DNA of 32,074 nt from SVTX01 sp045638125 (GCA_045638125.1 JAZUAS010000145.1:1-32074), one strand, 5' to 3'. Shown: positions 1 through 7,529, numbered from the stretch's first letter. Translations and numbers: made by a program. Notes: generated by a model from the letters alone, not told the origin.

Positions 1-225
1 CAATTCAGTAATGCCGGTTCCCTCCATCGAGTTCGCACCCAGTGACAAGACCCCCTCGGGGATAGTTATTTTTGTAAGACTTGCGCAATAGCAAAAAGCA
101 TACGGACCTATCGCCGTCACCCCGACAGGCACATCAAATTCCGTAATGCTTCGCTCGACCAAAAGCGCCACATTCGTACTGTTTTTGTCAACCAGAACAG
201 CCCCGTCCAAAAATCCCTGAGCCAT
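1..225 (-). CDS. BspA-type leucine-rich repeat protein, N-terminal part (truncated by window edge)
   Basis: An open frame starts with ATG at 225 and runs off the left edge, giving 75 visible residues. The start overlaps the stop of the upstream BppU-like gene (TGATG), and an AGGAGG-like site lies just before it, so the two are probably translationally coupled. After about 30 residues of a non-repeat head, the pattern IGPYAFCYCASLTKITIPEG is typical of the LRR_5 (BspA/Treponema pallidum) leucine-rich repeat, and a second repeat begins with SLGANSMEG. Such repeats form solenoid binding surfaces and are found both in gut-bacterial surface proteins and in phage tail-associated proteins. No signal peptide is visible, which with the BppU-like partner suggests a virion-type or intracellularly assembled protein rather than a secreted one; that is inference. 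The full length and C-terminus are unknown. Confidence 0.8.
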   Translation of the reverse strand, partial: MAQGFLDGAVLVDKNSTNVALLVERSITEFDVPVGVTAIGPYAFCYCASLTKITIPEGVLSLGANSMEGTGITEL

Positions 226-1076
226 CACTCAACCTCCTCTATTTCGGGAAGTCTGCCCCGAATGATATAGTATTTGAGTGATATATCTCCCGTGGGTTTT
301 GATCTTGCAACGGCAGTAAAGCTTCCGTCTATCGAATCGGGCAAGATAAAGACTCCGTAATACCCCATATATTCTCTGTCGTTGGCTGTAGTAGGATAAA
401 AGATCACAAGGTCGTCTTCCATAAGTCCCGCTATCGACACTTTCTGCTCAAAACTGCTTGACCAATTTCCGGATAAAAGTACGGCCTTACCGGTGTCGCC
501 GATTCGTCCGTTAAAACGCTTCTCTCGAATCGACTCAGCATTCTCTCTTGCAGTCTCTGCCTCTATTCTCATATTCTCGGCGGTTGATCTCATGCTTTCA
601 GCCGACTTTCTTTCGTTTTCAGCAGCCTCTCGTTCGCCTTCGGCAAGCTCGATCTCCGAAGCCCTGGCAAAAATACTTTCCAAAAGCGCATATTCCGGAA
701 GAACCTCAATAGCCTCTCCCGAATAAAGCTCCTCACTGACGTCAAGGCAAAACTCCGAGCTTGTCAGCTTGTTCTTGTTCGAATCAAAAAGAGATACCGT
801 GCAAACGGTCAAACCCACAACCCCAATAACTACGGGAGACAGATTGATCGATACCTCTCCATCGACTATCGCCGCCATCAAAGCGCCGCTTACCCCATCG
901 GGGCGCTTGTAATTCAAAGAAGCAGTCGTTCCCACCTCGATCTTGTAGGGAAAACCGTCATCGGTGATCCTTACGGTCAATTTTCGCGCCCCGACGTCAT
1001 TCTGTACGGCAAAAACAGGACGCACACCGCCTTTTCTTGACAGATCAACAGTAATTTTTCTTGAAACCTCTGTCAT
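225..1076 (-). CDS. BppU-like phage baseplate upper protein with coiled coil (283 aa)
   Basis: The first about 125 residues resemble the N-terminal domain of phage baseplate upper proteins (BppU family), an immunoglobulin-like fold that attaches receptor-binding modules to the baseplate. Visible hallmarks are an opening ITVDLSR strand, VRPVFAVQND, a KRPDG turn and the SLFDSNKN segment. Residues about 135-185 form a charged heptad-like coiled coil rich in E, A and R (repeats of the type AESMRSTAENMR), which probably trimerises. The C-terminal about 95 residues are a compact domain I do not recognise. Start at 1076 is supported by GGAGG eight bases upstream. It is the first gene of a minus-strand unit and overlaps the following LRR gene. 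No other phage genes are visible on its upstream side, where deoB follows, so this is either the edge of a prophage or a domesticated tail-fibre module. Confidence 0.72.
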   Translation of the reverse strand: MTEVSRKITVDLSRKGGVRPVFAVQNDVGARKLTVRITDDGFPYKIEVGTTASLNYKRPDGVSGALMAAIVDGEVSINLSPVVIGVVGLTVCTVSLFDSNKNKLTSSEFCLDVSEELYSGEAIEVLPEYALLESIFARASEIELAEGEREAAENERKSAESMRSTAENMRIEAETARENAESIREKRFNGRIGDTGKAVLLSGNWSSSFEQKVSIAGLMEDDLVIFYPTTANDREYMGYYGVFILPDSIDGSFTAVARSKPTGDISLKYYIIRGRLPEIEEVE

Positions 1077-1354
1077 TTTTCCTCCATAAAATTTTATTCC
1101 CCAATATCTGTCCCCTCGCCGCGCTCATAGAAGCAAGAGGACAACAAATCAATAAAGCTTTATCGTTTCTTTGCCCAAAAGCTTATTAATTTGTTAAGGT
1201 TGCTTAACCTCAACGCTATTATACCTTAAATTTTGATTTTTGGAGAGCCCTCTTTTTTAAGTTTCTCTTGTTTGCACAAAAAACCATGCCGTTTTTTGTG
1301 CATTTAGCACATTTGCTTTTAAGATGACAAAAAAGAAAGAGCCTAATTTAAAGA
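1077..1354 (-). promoter_or_regulatory. Leader and putative promoter/operator of the BppU-LRR unit
   Basis: This 300-base gap holds no gene. On the minus strand a TATAAT sits at 1218-1223 with only a weak -35 (TCTCCA at 1241-1246). Just downstream, around the expected transcription start, lies an imperfect palindrome at about 1193-1214 with core AGGTT-gctt-AACCT (1197-1210), which could be an operator. A perfect 12-bp inverted repeat (1273-1284 with 1291-1302, six-base loop) lies upstream of the -10. The leader of about 135 nt also contains a GC-rich imperfect hairpin near 1107-1137. Regulation by a dimeric repressor is inference from symmetry only. Confidence 0.4.
1273..1302. repeat. Perfect 12-bp inverted repeat between deoB and the BppU unit
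   Basis: TGCACAAAAAAC at 1273-1284 is exactly complementary to GTTTTTTGTGCA at 1291-1302 with loop catgcc. No U-tract follows on either strand, so it is not a textbook terminator. It may back up the deoB terminator 27 bases away, or act as a protein site. Confidence 0.6.
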
Positions 1355-1367
1355 CTCTTTCTTTTTT
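1329..1367 (-). terminator. Terminator of the deoC-punA-deoB operon
   Basis: A 13-bp stem (1329-1341 with 1355-1367), symmetric AAAAAAGAAAGAG / CTCTTTCTTTTTT, lies 15 bases after the deoB stop and ends in a T-run on the minus strand. The A/T symmetry would let it work in both directions. Confidence 0.85.
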
Positions 1368-1381
1368 TATAAAAATGCAAA

Positions 1382-2503
1382 TTATTTCAAATAATTCTCC
1401 ACGACCTCACTAACGTAGGCAAAGCTTTCCGTAACGCCAATATTGTGAGGAATTACCGAGCTTCCGCAAACTAACACGGGCACGTATTCACGCGAATGAT
1501 CGGTAGACGGAGTCTTGGGGTCACATCCGTGGTCGGCGGTGATTATAAGCATATCCTCTTTGCCAAGCTTGGGCAAAAGCTCGCCTAACTGACGGTCAAA
1601 CTCGGTCATAGCGCGGGCATATCCGTCGGCATCGTTTCTGTGCCCGTAGGACGAATCAAAATCAACAAGATTTACAAAGCACAGACCGCAAAAGTCTCTC
1701 TCTGCCAATTCGATTGCTCTTTCCATTCCCTCTCGATTGCTTTTTGTCGGGAAGCTCTCGGTAACACCTCGTCCTGCGAAAATATCACTGATCTTACCAA
1801 CAGAGATAACGTCAAGTCCCCTTGCCTTCAAGCGGTCGAGCATAGTCTCGCCGTGAGGCTCAAGAGAATAGTCGTGTCTTCCGGGAACGCGCACAAAAGG
1901 ATGCTCTCCGCTAAAGGGTCGGGCAATAACTCTGCCAACCGCGTGCTTGCCCGTCAACATCTCTCTTGCTATGTGGCAATATTTGTAAAGCTCGTCAAGA
2001 GATACCTTGCCGACGTGCGCCGCTATCTGGAAAACCGAGTCGCCCGAGGTGTAAACTATCAGCGAATCGGTAGCAAGATGCTCCTCGCCATAGTCTGCGA
2101 TGACCTGTGTACCCGAATAGGGCTTGTTACAAAGCACCTTTTTACCGCTGAGACGCTCAAACTCCTCTATTATCTCGGGTGGAAATCCCTCGGGATAGGT
2201 GGGCATGGGCTGACTGGAGACAAGTCCCGCGATCTCCCAGTGACCCGTGGTCGTATCCTTGCCACTGGACTTCTCCGCCATCTTGCCGTACGCCGCGCGG
2301 GGAAAATCAACTCCCTTTTTGCCTGCCACTGCACAGCCGTCGATATTGAACAATCCAAGGCTTAAGAGATTAGGACAGTCAAATTCCTCGCTCTCTGCAA
2401 TGCTGCGGAGAGTATGGCTACCCTCGTCACCAAAGTCTGCTGCGTCGGGAAGCTCGCCAACGCCGAAGCTATCCAGAACTATCAAAAAAACTCTTTTATT
2501 CAT
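1382..2503 (-). CDS. deoB: Phosphopentomutase DeoB (373 aa)
   Basis: Cytoplasmic enzyme interconverting (deoxy)ribose 1-phosphate and 5-phosphate, the step after nucleoside phosphorolysis. It is full length for the family. Alkaline-phosphatase-superfamily metal sites are visible: D11 in VLDSFG, the KDTTTGH segment (82-88) with the phosphorylated threonine, DFDSSYGHR (D283, H288), ADHG (D324, H325) and H336. The start at 2503 has an AAAAGG site inside the end of punA, only three bases after the punA stop, so the genes are cotranscribed and probably coupled. It is the last gene of deoC-punA-deoB and is followed by a strong terminator. Nothing is odd about its sequence. Symbol assigned from clear family motifs. 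Confidence 0.96.
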   Translation of the reverse strand: MNKRVFLIVLDSFGVGELPDAADFGDEGSHTLRSIAESEEFDCPNLLSLGLFNIDGCAVAGKKGVDFPRAAYGKMAEKSSGKDTTTGHWEIAGLVSSQPMPTYPEGFPPEIIEEFERLSGKKVLCNKPYSGTQVIADYGEEHLATDSLIVYTSGDSVFQIAAHVGKVSLDELYKYCHIAREMLTGKHAVGRVIARPFSGEHPFVRVPGRHDYSLEPHGETMLDRLKARGLDVISVGKISDIFAGRGVTESFPTKSNREGMERAIELAERDFCGLCFVNLVDFDSSYGHRNDADGYARAMTEFDRQLGELLPKLGKEDMLIITADHGCDPKTPSTDHSREYVPVLVCGSSVIPHNIGVTESFAYVSEVVENYLK

Positions 2504-2506
2504 AGC

Positions 2507-3319
2507 TTAAACCTTTTCAACAATAAGAGTTACAAGAGCACAGAATTCCTTTGCAACTCTGTCGGCGGTTTCCTGAACCTCCTTGTGGGATAAGGGTTCC
2601 TTATTCATTCCTGCCGCCATATTGGTAATGCAGGAAATTCCGCACACCTCGAGTCCCATATGTCGAGCCGCCATTGCCTCACAAGCGGTGCTCATACCAA
2701 CGGCATCAGCTCCGAGAGTTCTTACCATACGGATCTCGGCAGGAGTCTCGTAGTTAGGACCAGTAAGCTGAACGTAAACGCCCTCCTTTATAGAGATGCC
2801 GCATTCAACTGCCGACTTTGCAATTATTGCTCTCATTCTCTTGCTGTAGACCTCGCTCATATCGGGGAATCTTACACCCAGCTCGTCGATGTTAGCACCG
2901 ATAAGAGGACTGGGAACAAAATTAGATATGTGGTCGGTAATGATCATGAAATCACCGGGTCGGTAGTTGTAATTCACACCGCCTGCCGCGTTGGTGAGTA
3001 TCAGCTTTTTCGCACCAAGCAAGCCCATGATACGGGTAGGCATAACAACGTCGCCAATGGAATATCCTTCATAATAATGAACTCTTCCCTGCATAGCCAC
3101 GACCGCCTTACCGCCAAGGTATCCGAAAACGAATCTACCCTTGTGACCTGCCACGGTGGAAATTGGGAAGCCCTCGATCTCGCTGTATTCAACGGTAGCA
3201 ACCTTTTCTATCTGATCGGCGAAGTCGCCAAGACCGGAGCCAAGAATAATAGCCACCTCGGGTACGAAATCTGTCTTTTCTCTTATGCTCTTAACTGCAT
3301 TTTGAAGTTTGTTATACAT
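2507..3319 (-). CDS. punA: Purine nucleoside phosphorylase, class I trimeric type (270 aa)
   Basis: Cleaves purine (deoxy)nucleosides with phosphate to free base and (deoxy)ribose 1-phosphate. Family hallmarks: phosphate-binding GSGLG (27-31), H59, the RVHYYEG segment (79-85), TNAAGG (109-114), GPNYETPAEI with the purine-binding glutamate (187-196), GMSTACE (208-214) and CITN with the base-contacting asparagine (N233). The length and the Glu/Asn pair fit trimeric PNP of the PunA/human type (inosine/guanosine preference) rather than hexameric DeoD. RBS AGGAG lies before the ATG at 3319. It sits between deoC (22-base gap) and deoB (3-base gap), giving a complete route from purine deoxynucleoside to glyceraldehyde 3-phosphate and acetaldehyde. 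The symbol punA follows Gram-positive usage; pnp/deoD-like naming is also seen. Confidence 0.94.
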   Translation of the reverse strand: MYNKLQNAVKSIREKTDFVPEVAIILGSGLGDFADQIEKVATVEYSEIEGFPISTVAGHKGRFVFGYLGGKAVVAMQGRVHYYEGYSIGDVVMPTRIMGLLGAKKLILTNAAGGVNYNYRPGDFMIITDHISNFVPSPLIGANIDELGVRFPDMSEVYSKRMRAIIAKSAVECGISIKEGVYVQLTGPNYETPAEIRMVRTLGADAVGMSTACEAMAARHMGLEVCGISCITNMAAGMNKEPLSHKEVQETADRVAKEFCALVTLIVEKV

Positions 3320-3340
3320 AAAAATTCTCCTATTTTCAGA

Positions 3341-4018
3341 TCAATAGCCTTTTCCGTTTTCGCCCTTAACGATCTTAACAACACGGCTGGTGCCAAGTCT
3401 GTCAGCTCCCGCCTCAAGCATATCCCAAGCGTCCTGAAGGCTGGATATACCGCCTGCCGCCTTGACCTTGACCGCAGGATCAGAGGAATCGCGCATAAGC
3501 TTTACGTCCTCAACCGTCGCGCCGGCGGTGGAGAAGCCTGTGCTGGTCTTGATAAAGTCAGCTCCTGCAAGACTTACAACGCGGCACATCTGAACCTTTT
3601 CGCTTTCTGACAGCAAGCAGGTTTCAATAATAACCTTGAGTATCTTATCGCCGCAAGCCACCTTGATGGCAGAGATCTCATCCATCAAATATCCGAAGTT
3701 TCTCGCCTTCAATTCTCCGATATTGATAACCATATCTATCTCATCGGCGCCATTCTCGACAGCGTCGCGAGTTTCAAAAACTTTAACAGCGGTAGTCTGG
3801 TAACCGTTGGGGAAGCCGATAACGGTGCAGATCTTCAGTCTGTCACCAACGTATTCCTTTGCGCGCTTAACGAATGCGGGGGGAATGCACACAGAAGCGG
3901 TCCCGTACTTTATTCCATCGTTACAGATCTCGCGAATATCGTTCCAAGTAGCGGTCTGCGTCAAAAGAGTGTGGTCGCAAGAGGACAGAATTTTTTGCAG
4001 CTTTGCATTAGCATCCAT
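3341..4018 (-). CDS. deoC: Deoxyribose-phosphate aldolase DeoC (225 aa)
   Basis: Class I aldolase splitting 2-deoxyribose 5-phosphate into glyceraldehyde 3-phosphate and acetaldehyde. The TIM-barrel motifs are clear: EIDMVINIG (about 93-101) with the catalytic aspartate, FIKTSTGF with the Schiff-base lysine (K157), and VKVKAAGG with the second lysine (K186), followed by the phosphate-binding ADRLGTS near the C-terminus. Length is normal for bacterial DeoC. AGGAGA precedes the ATG at 4018. It is first in the operon behind a good promoter at 4077-4105. No DeoR-type regulator gene is adjacent in the window. Confidence 0.96.
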   Translation of the reverse strand: MDANAKLQKILSSCDHTLLTQTATWNDIREICNDGIKYGTASVCIPPAFVKRAKEYVGDRLKICTVIGFPNGYQTTAVKVFETRDAVENGADEIDMVINIGELKARNFGYLMDEISAIKVACGDKILKVIIETCLLSESEKVQMCRVVSLAGADFIKTSTGFSTAGATVEDVKLMRDSSDPAVKVKAAGGISSLQDAWDMLEAGADRLGTSRVVKIVKGENGKGY

Positions 4019-4076
4019 AGTTTTTATCTCCTATTCTGATTATTGCCCCAAGAGCAAATATTATCTTTCAATTAAC

Positions 4077-4105
4077 ATTATATCATATTCTTTTTCGAAA
4101 TGCAA
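4077..4105 (-). promoter_or_regulatory. Promoter of deoC-punA-deoB
   Basis: Minus strand TTGCAT (4100-4105), 17-base spacer, TATAAT (4077-4082), about 60 bases before the deoC start. It matches sigma-A consensus well. It lies directly downstream of the mntP terminator, so the operon is independently transcribed. Confidence 0.8.
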
Positions 4106-4117
4106 TAAAGCAAACAA

Positions 4118-4144
4118 AAAAGAGCAGATTTTTTCCGCTCTTTT
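4118..4144 (-). terminator. Terminator of mntP
   Basis: AAAAGAGC (4118-4125) pairs with GCTCTTTT (4137-4144), 16 bases after the mntP stop; on the minus strand the 3' arm continues into a T-run. Confidence 0.85.
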
Positions 4145-4160
4145 CAATGAAATTTTTAAA

Positions 4161-4757
4161 TTATACTCCCATAAAGGACTTGGCGAGAATAATGATTCCT
4201 ATAATGATCAATATAGATCCGCCGAAAATAGACGCCTTGTTTGCAAGCTTGGTGCCGAAAACCTTGCCGAGATAGATTCCTGCCACACAAATAGCAAAGG
4301 TCATAGCCGCAATAATTGCAACGCTTATGGCAACATCAGAGAACATATAATTCTCTGCCGACATAGTAACGCCCCCCGACATAGCATCAATAGAGGTTGC
4401 AATTCCCTGCACCATAAGCAGACCGAAAGTAAGCTTACCGCAGTTCTCGTCCTCGCTATCTGCACACTTGATACCGTCAAATATCATCTTTCCGCCGATA
4501 TATCCAAGCAAACCAAAAGCAACCCAAGGAATTATCCACTCGATCGCACCAAAGAAGTGCGCCACAGTTTCAATCAACGCCCAGCCGATCATAGGCATAA
4601 GTCCCTGAAAGATCGCAAAGGTTCCCGCAATCAAAGCAACTCTTGGAAACTTCATTTTAGGCTCGTGAAGACCGTTTGCCAAAGAGACCGAAAAAGCATC
4701 CATAGCAAGACCAAATCCAAGTCCAATAGCTGTCAAAACAATAACTTCAATAGGCAT
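4161..4757 (-). CDS. mntP: Manganese efflux pump MntP (198 aa)
   Basis: Six-helix inner-membrane Mn2+ exporter of the MntP (DUF204) family. Two homologous halves each carry the family's membrane aspartate motif: GLAMDAFSVSLA near the N-terminus and GIATSIDAMSGG in the second half. A cytoplasmic loop (about residues 95-110) holds an acidic and cysteine stretch, CADSEDENC. The start is placed at ATG 4757 because AAAGGA lies nine bases upstream; the longer reading from a TTG at 4775 would place the RBS inside the gene. The gene stands alone, between its own riboswitch/promoter and its own terminator. Control by manganese is expected from the yybP-ykoY-type leader. Confidence 0.93.
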   Translation of the reverse strand: MPIEVIVLTAIGLGFGLAMDAFSVSLANGLHEPKMKFPRVALIAGTFAIFQGLMPMIGWALIETVAHFFGAIEWIIPWVAFGLLGYIGGKMIFDGIKCADSEDENCGKLTFGLLMVQGIATSIDAMSGGVTMSAENYMFSDVAISVAIIAAMTFAICVAGIYLGKVFGTKLANKASIFGGSILIIIGIIILAKSFMGV

Positions 4758-4830
4758 TTTGAAAAATCCTTTCAATAAAATTTATACAAATTAAAATTTC
4801 ACGAAATCAGCCCGACCGCGCATCGCAACA

Positions 4831-4864
4831 AAAAAGGACCTACCTGCCCCACAGCAGATAAGTC
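4831..4864 (-). terminator. Intrinsic terminator at the end of the Mn riboswitch
   Basis: An 11-bp stem (4837-4847 with 4854-4864, including G-U pairs) with a six-base loop is followed on the minus strand by TTTTTTG. It lies about 75 bases before the mntP start and is placed as the expression platform of the riboswitch. Confidence 0.75.
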
Positions 4865-4946
4865 TCATCATTAAAGGCAAAACCAGAGCATATTCGCTCA
4901 TTATGTTGACTTTGCCGCGCCACGCGCCGACTACTCCCTTATTCTT
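4837..4946 (-). promoter_or_regulatory. yybP-ykoY (Mn2+) riboswitch upstream of mntP
   Basis: Read on the minus strand, the mntP leader holds the two conserved blocks of this riboswitch class: a GGGAGTAG segment near the 5' end (4931-4938) and GTCAACATAATG (4899-4910). A small GAGC...GCTC hairpin (4885-4898) and a 3' segment GAGACTTATC (4857-4866) follow. The last segment also forms the 5' arm of a terminator hairpin followed by T6 (4831-4864). The known class binds Mn2+ and turns on exporter genes, most often mntP/mntX-like, which fits the gene downstream. The presumed mechanism is Mn2+-stabilised antitermination. Class assignment is from motif recall and gene context, not from a covariance search. 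Confidence 0.85.
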
Positions 4947-4951
4947 AGCGA

Positions 4952-4980
4952 ATTATAACACAATATTTTCCTCTTGTCAA
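4952..4980 (-). promoter_or_regulatory. Consensus promoter of the mntP riboswitch transcript
   Basis: TTGACA (4975-4980), 17 bases, TATAAT (4952-4957): a perfect sigma-A promoter on the minus strand. The start point about seven bases further falls at the 5' end of the riboswitch. Confidence 0.9.
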
Positions 4981-5072
4981 GTAGTTTTACAATTTTAATG
5001 CCTTTATAACAAGAAGCTTTAGTAAAATGGTGAAAATTGCCACATTTTTGGCGCTTTTTTGTGAAATGCCCC

Positions 5073-5101
5073 TTGTTTATCATTGAAAATAGTGTTATAA
5101 T
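5073..5101 (+). promoter_or_regulatory. Promoter of the GH88 gene
   Basis: TTGTTT (5073-5078), 17-base spacer, TATAAT (5096-5101), 45 bases before the start codon. It is divergent from the mntP promoter about 100 bases away. Confidence 0.7.
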
Positions 5102-5146
5102 GATAAAAAGCGGATAACCGCAACACACGAAAGTGAGGATTTAAAA

Positions 5147-6337
5147 ATGATACCCAACATACCGAATATAGCGCAACCCGAGCGCTTTGAGTCATTTGAC
5201 CTTTCTCGCGAAAAGCTTGAATACGCTCTTTCCGAGACTCTTAAAAAGGTCGATTATATGATAGAGTACTTCAATCCTACGGAATTTCCTTCAGAAGCAA
5301 GCGTAGGACAGGTCTACGTCAGATCGAGCAACGTCGGCGGCTGGGGTACCGGCTTCTATACGGGAATTCTTTGGCACGCTTACGAGCTGACGGGCGACGA
5401 AAAATACAAGGAACGCGCTCTTGCTCATGTCCCCACCTTCTACAAGAGAATCGACGAAAAGATCGGCGTTGCTCACCACGACATGGGCTTCCTTTACACC
5501 CCCTCCTGCGTGGCTGCATATAAGCTTGCAGGAGATGAGCAGGCAAAAGAGGCGGCTATCATGGCGGCAAAGCATCTTTGCACTCGTTATCACGAAAGTG
5601 GCAAGTTTATCCAAGCTTGGGGCAAGGTCGGCGATCCCGACGCATACCGTCTAATAGTTGACTGTCTGCTCAACATTCCGCTCCTTTACTGGGCAGCAGA
5701 AGTCACCGGCGACAAGCGCTTTGAGGAGATAGCTTACAACCACTTTAAGACCACTGTTGAGGTCTGCTTCCGCGAGGATGCAAGTACCTTCCACACCTTC
5801 TATTTTGATATGGAGACAGGACTTCCCAAGAAGGGCGTCACAAAGCAGGGCGCATCCGACGACTCGGCATGGTCGCGCGGACAGGGCTGGGGCATCTACG
5901 GTCCTATGCTTACCTACATCTACAAAAAGGATGAAAAAGCGCTCCAGGCCTTTAAAGCAACCACCAATTTCTATCTTAACAATCTCCCCGAGGACTACAT
6001 CCCCTATTGGGATCTCATTTTCAAGGACGGCGACGGCGAGCCTAAGGACTCCAGCGCGGCGGCTATCGCGCTCTGCGGTATCCTTGAGGGTATCAAGCAC
6101 ATGGACGAAAACGATCCTCTCCGCGCAACCTATGTAAGCGCCTGCAACAAAACCATGAACTCGCTCATCGATTCGTACTTGACCAAGGACATCCTCGAGG
6201 CTAACGGTCTGCTTCTCCACGCCGTATATTACAAGGCGGGTAACGCAGGAGTTGACGAAATGAATATCTGGGGTTGCTACTTCTTCATGGAAGCGCTCCA
6301 CAGAATGCTCGACCCCGATTGGAAGCTTTATTGGTAA
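5147..6337 (+). CDS. Glycoside hydrolase family 88, unsaturated glucuronyl hydrolase (396 aa)
   Basis: Predicted to remove the 4,5-unsaturated uronic acid that polysaccharide lyases leave on oligosaccharides (from glycosaminoglycans, gellan, xanthan or similar). The (alpha/alpha)6-barrel motifs of GH88 are visible: GGWGTGFYTG (64-73), HHDMGF (110-115) with the first catalytic aspartate (D112), LIVDCLLNIP with the second (D172), QGASDDSAWSRGQGWG (234-249) and YWDL...DSSAAAI (287-307). The 60-residue spacing of the two aspartates fits the characterised Bacillus enzyme. There is no signal peptide, so it acts on imported oligosaccharides in the cytoplasm. AGTGAGGAT precedes the ATG. It is monocistronic; no lyase or dedicated sugar transporter is next to it, so the substrate cannot be named. 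Confidence 0.93.
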   Translation: MIPNIPNIAQPERFESFDLSREKLEYALSETLKKVDYMIEYFNPTEFPSEASVGQVYVRSSNVGGWGTGFYTGILWHAYELTGDEKYKERALAHVPTFYKRIDEKIGVAHHDMGFLYTPSCVAAYKLAGDEQAKEAAIMAAKHLCTRYHESGKFIQAWGKVGDPDAYRLIVDCLLNIPLLYWAAEVTGDKRFEEIAYNHFKTTVEVCFREDASTFHTFYFDMETGLPKKGVTKQGASDDSAWSRGQGWGIYGPMLTYIYKKDEKALQAFKATTNFYLNNLPEDYIPYWDLIFKDGDGEPKDSSAAAIALCGILEGIKHMDENDPLRATYVSACNKTMNSLIDSYLTKDILEANGLLLHAVYYKAGNAGVDEMNIWGCYFFMEALHRMLDPDWKLYW

Positions 6338-6352
6338 AATCAAAATCCATTG

Positions 6353-6385
6353 GTTTGGCAATGTTAACCAAACTTTAAGTTTTTG
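6353..6385 (+). terminator. Weak terminator after the GH88 gene
   Basis: GTTTGG (6353-6358) pairs with CCAAAC (6368-6373), nine-base loop, followed by a T-rich run. The stem is short, so confidence is moderate. Confidence 0.5.
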
Positions 6386-6424
6386 ACGTTTTTTAAAATT
6401 TTATTCAAAAAATCATTCATCCTC

Positions 6425-6453
6425 TTGCATTTTTTTACTAATTTTGATAAAAT
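6425..6453 (+). promoter_or_regulatory. Promoter of the lipid kinase gene
   Basis: TTGCAT (6425-6430), 17 bases, TAAAAT (6448-6453), 43 bases upstream of the ATG. Confidence 0.65.
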
Positions 6454-6496
6454 ATTGTTGAATTATAGCCTAAACAGGTGAATAGGAGACATTTTT

Positions 6497-7360
6497 ATGA
6501 AGTATTATGTTTTGTTTAACCCATATTCGGGCAACGGCGGATCAAAAGCAAGAGCCGAGGAGCTTCAAAAACAGTACGGCGAAGCAGAAGTCATTGACAT
6601 TACCTCCATCGAAAGCTACGAAGATTTTCTCTCTCCTTTAACCGAGAACGACGCAGTGGTTATCTGCGGAGGAGACGGAACACTTTACCGTTTTGCCAAT
6701 GCCACCTACAATATCGATTACAAATGCGACGTTCTTTTCGCCGCAACCGGAACCGGTAACGATTTCCTTGCCGATCTCGGTAAGACTCGCGAGGACGCAC
6801 CCTTCTCCGTTAAAAAATATCTGAGCGATCTCCCCACCGTCACCGTAAACGGCAACACCTCCTACTTCCTTAACGGAGTAGGCTACGGAATTGATGGTTA
6901 TTGCTGCGAGGTTGGTGATCAGCAGAAGGCAGAAAATCCCGGCAAGCCCGTAAACTATACCGGCATTGCAATCAAGGGTCTTCTTGGAAAATTCAAGCCG
7001 GCAAACGCAAAGATCACCGTTGACGGCGTTGAATATAACTTCAAGAAGGTTTGGCTCGCACCCACCATGCACGGCAGATTCTACGGTGGTGGAATGAACT
7101 GCGCTCCCGAGCAGGATAGACTTGCAGAGGACAAAATGAACACCCTCGTTGTTTGGCACGGTTCGGGTAAGCTTTCAACCCTTATGGCATTCCCCTCTAT
7201 CTTCAAGGGCGAGCATGTAAAGAAAACAAAGATGATAAAGGTCATAAAGGGACACGAAATAACTGTTGAGTTTGACCGTCCCTGCGCTCTCCAGATCGAC
7301 GGCGAAACCGTCCTTGGTGTAACAACCTATACTGCAAAGTCTGCCGCTAAAGCAGACTGA
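6497..7360 (+). CDS. Diacylglycerol kinase-like lipid kinase, DgkB/YegS family (287 aa)
   Basis: ATP-dependent soluble lipid kinase of the DAGK catalytic-domain family. N-terminal nucleotide-binding motifs are clear: FNPYSGNGGSK (8-18), ICGGDGTLYR (56-65) and ATGTGNDF (83-90, the family's usual PxGTxNDFA with A-T replacing P-x). A C-terminal beta domain (about 125-287) includes the expected GVGYGIDG segment and ends with LQIDGE, as in family members. In Gram-positive bacteria DgkB phosphorylates diacylglycerol released by lipoteichoic acid synthesis, returning phosphatidate to the phospholipid pathway; other members act on other lipids, so the substrate is inferred. It has its own promoter and terminator and is not linked to the plsY operon. 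Confidence 0.88.
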   Translation: MKYYVLFNPYSGNGGSKARAEELQKQYGEAEVIDITSIESYEDFLSPLTENDAVVICGGDGTLYRFANATYNIDYKCDVLFAATGTGNDFLADLGKTREDAPFSVKKYLSDLPTVTVNGNTSYFLNGVGYGIDGYCCEVGDQQKAENPGKPVNYTGIAIKGLLGKFKPANAKITVDGVEYNFKKVWLAPTMHGRFYGGGMNCAPEQDRLAEDKMNTLVVWHGSGKLSTLMAFPSIFKGEHVKKTKMIKVIKGHEITVEFDRPCALQIDGETVLGVTTYTAKSAAKAD

Positions 7361-7367
7361 CAATAAA

Positions 7368-7411
7368 ACAACCTCGTAGACTTATTCAGCCTGCGAGGTT
7401 GTTTTTGTTTT
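7368..7411 (+). terminator. Terminator of the lipid kinase gene
   Basis: A nine-bp stem ACAACCTCG (7368-7376) / CGAGGTTGT (7394-7402) is followed by TTTTGTTTT, eight bases after the stop codon. The loop contains CTTATTCAGC, also present in the terminator at 8060. Confidence 0.9.
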
Positions 7412-7529
7412 CGTATGGAAATTCGGGCAACAAGATTACGTTGATTCAAGAAAACGGCAAAAACCGGCAACGCATAGAAATCATCAACCTTGAATATACT
7501 TTTTGTAATAATATATTCGAGGTAGGATT

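Noticed and set aside
1640..2365. A 241-codon plus-strand frame opposite deoB
   Set aside because: Antisense to a complete phosphopentomutase; no RBS and no family match recognised.
4931..5128. A 65-codon minus-strand frame upstream of mntP
   Set aside because: It covers the consensus promoter and 5' part of the Mn riboswitch and has no ribosome binding site.
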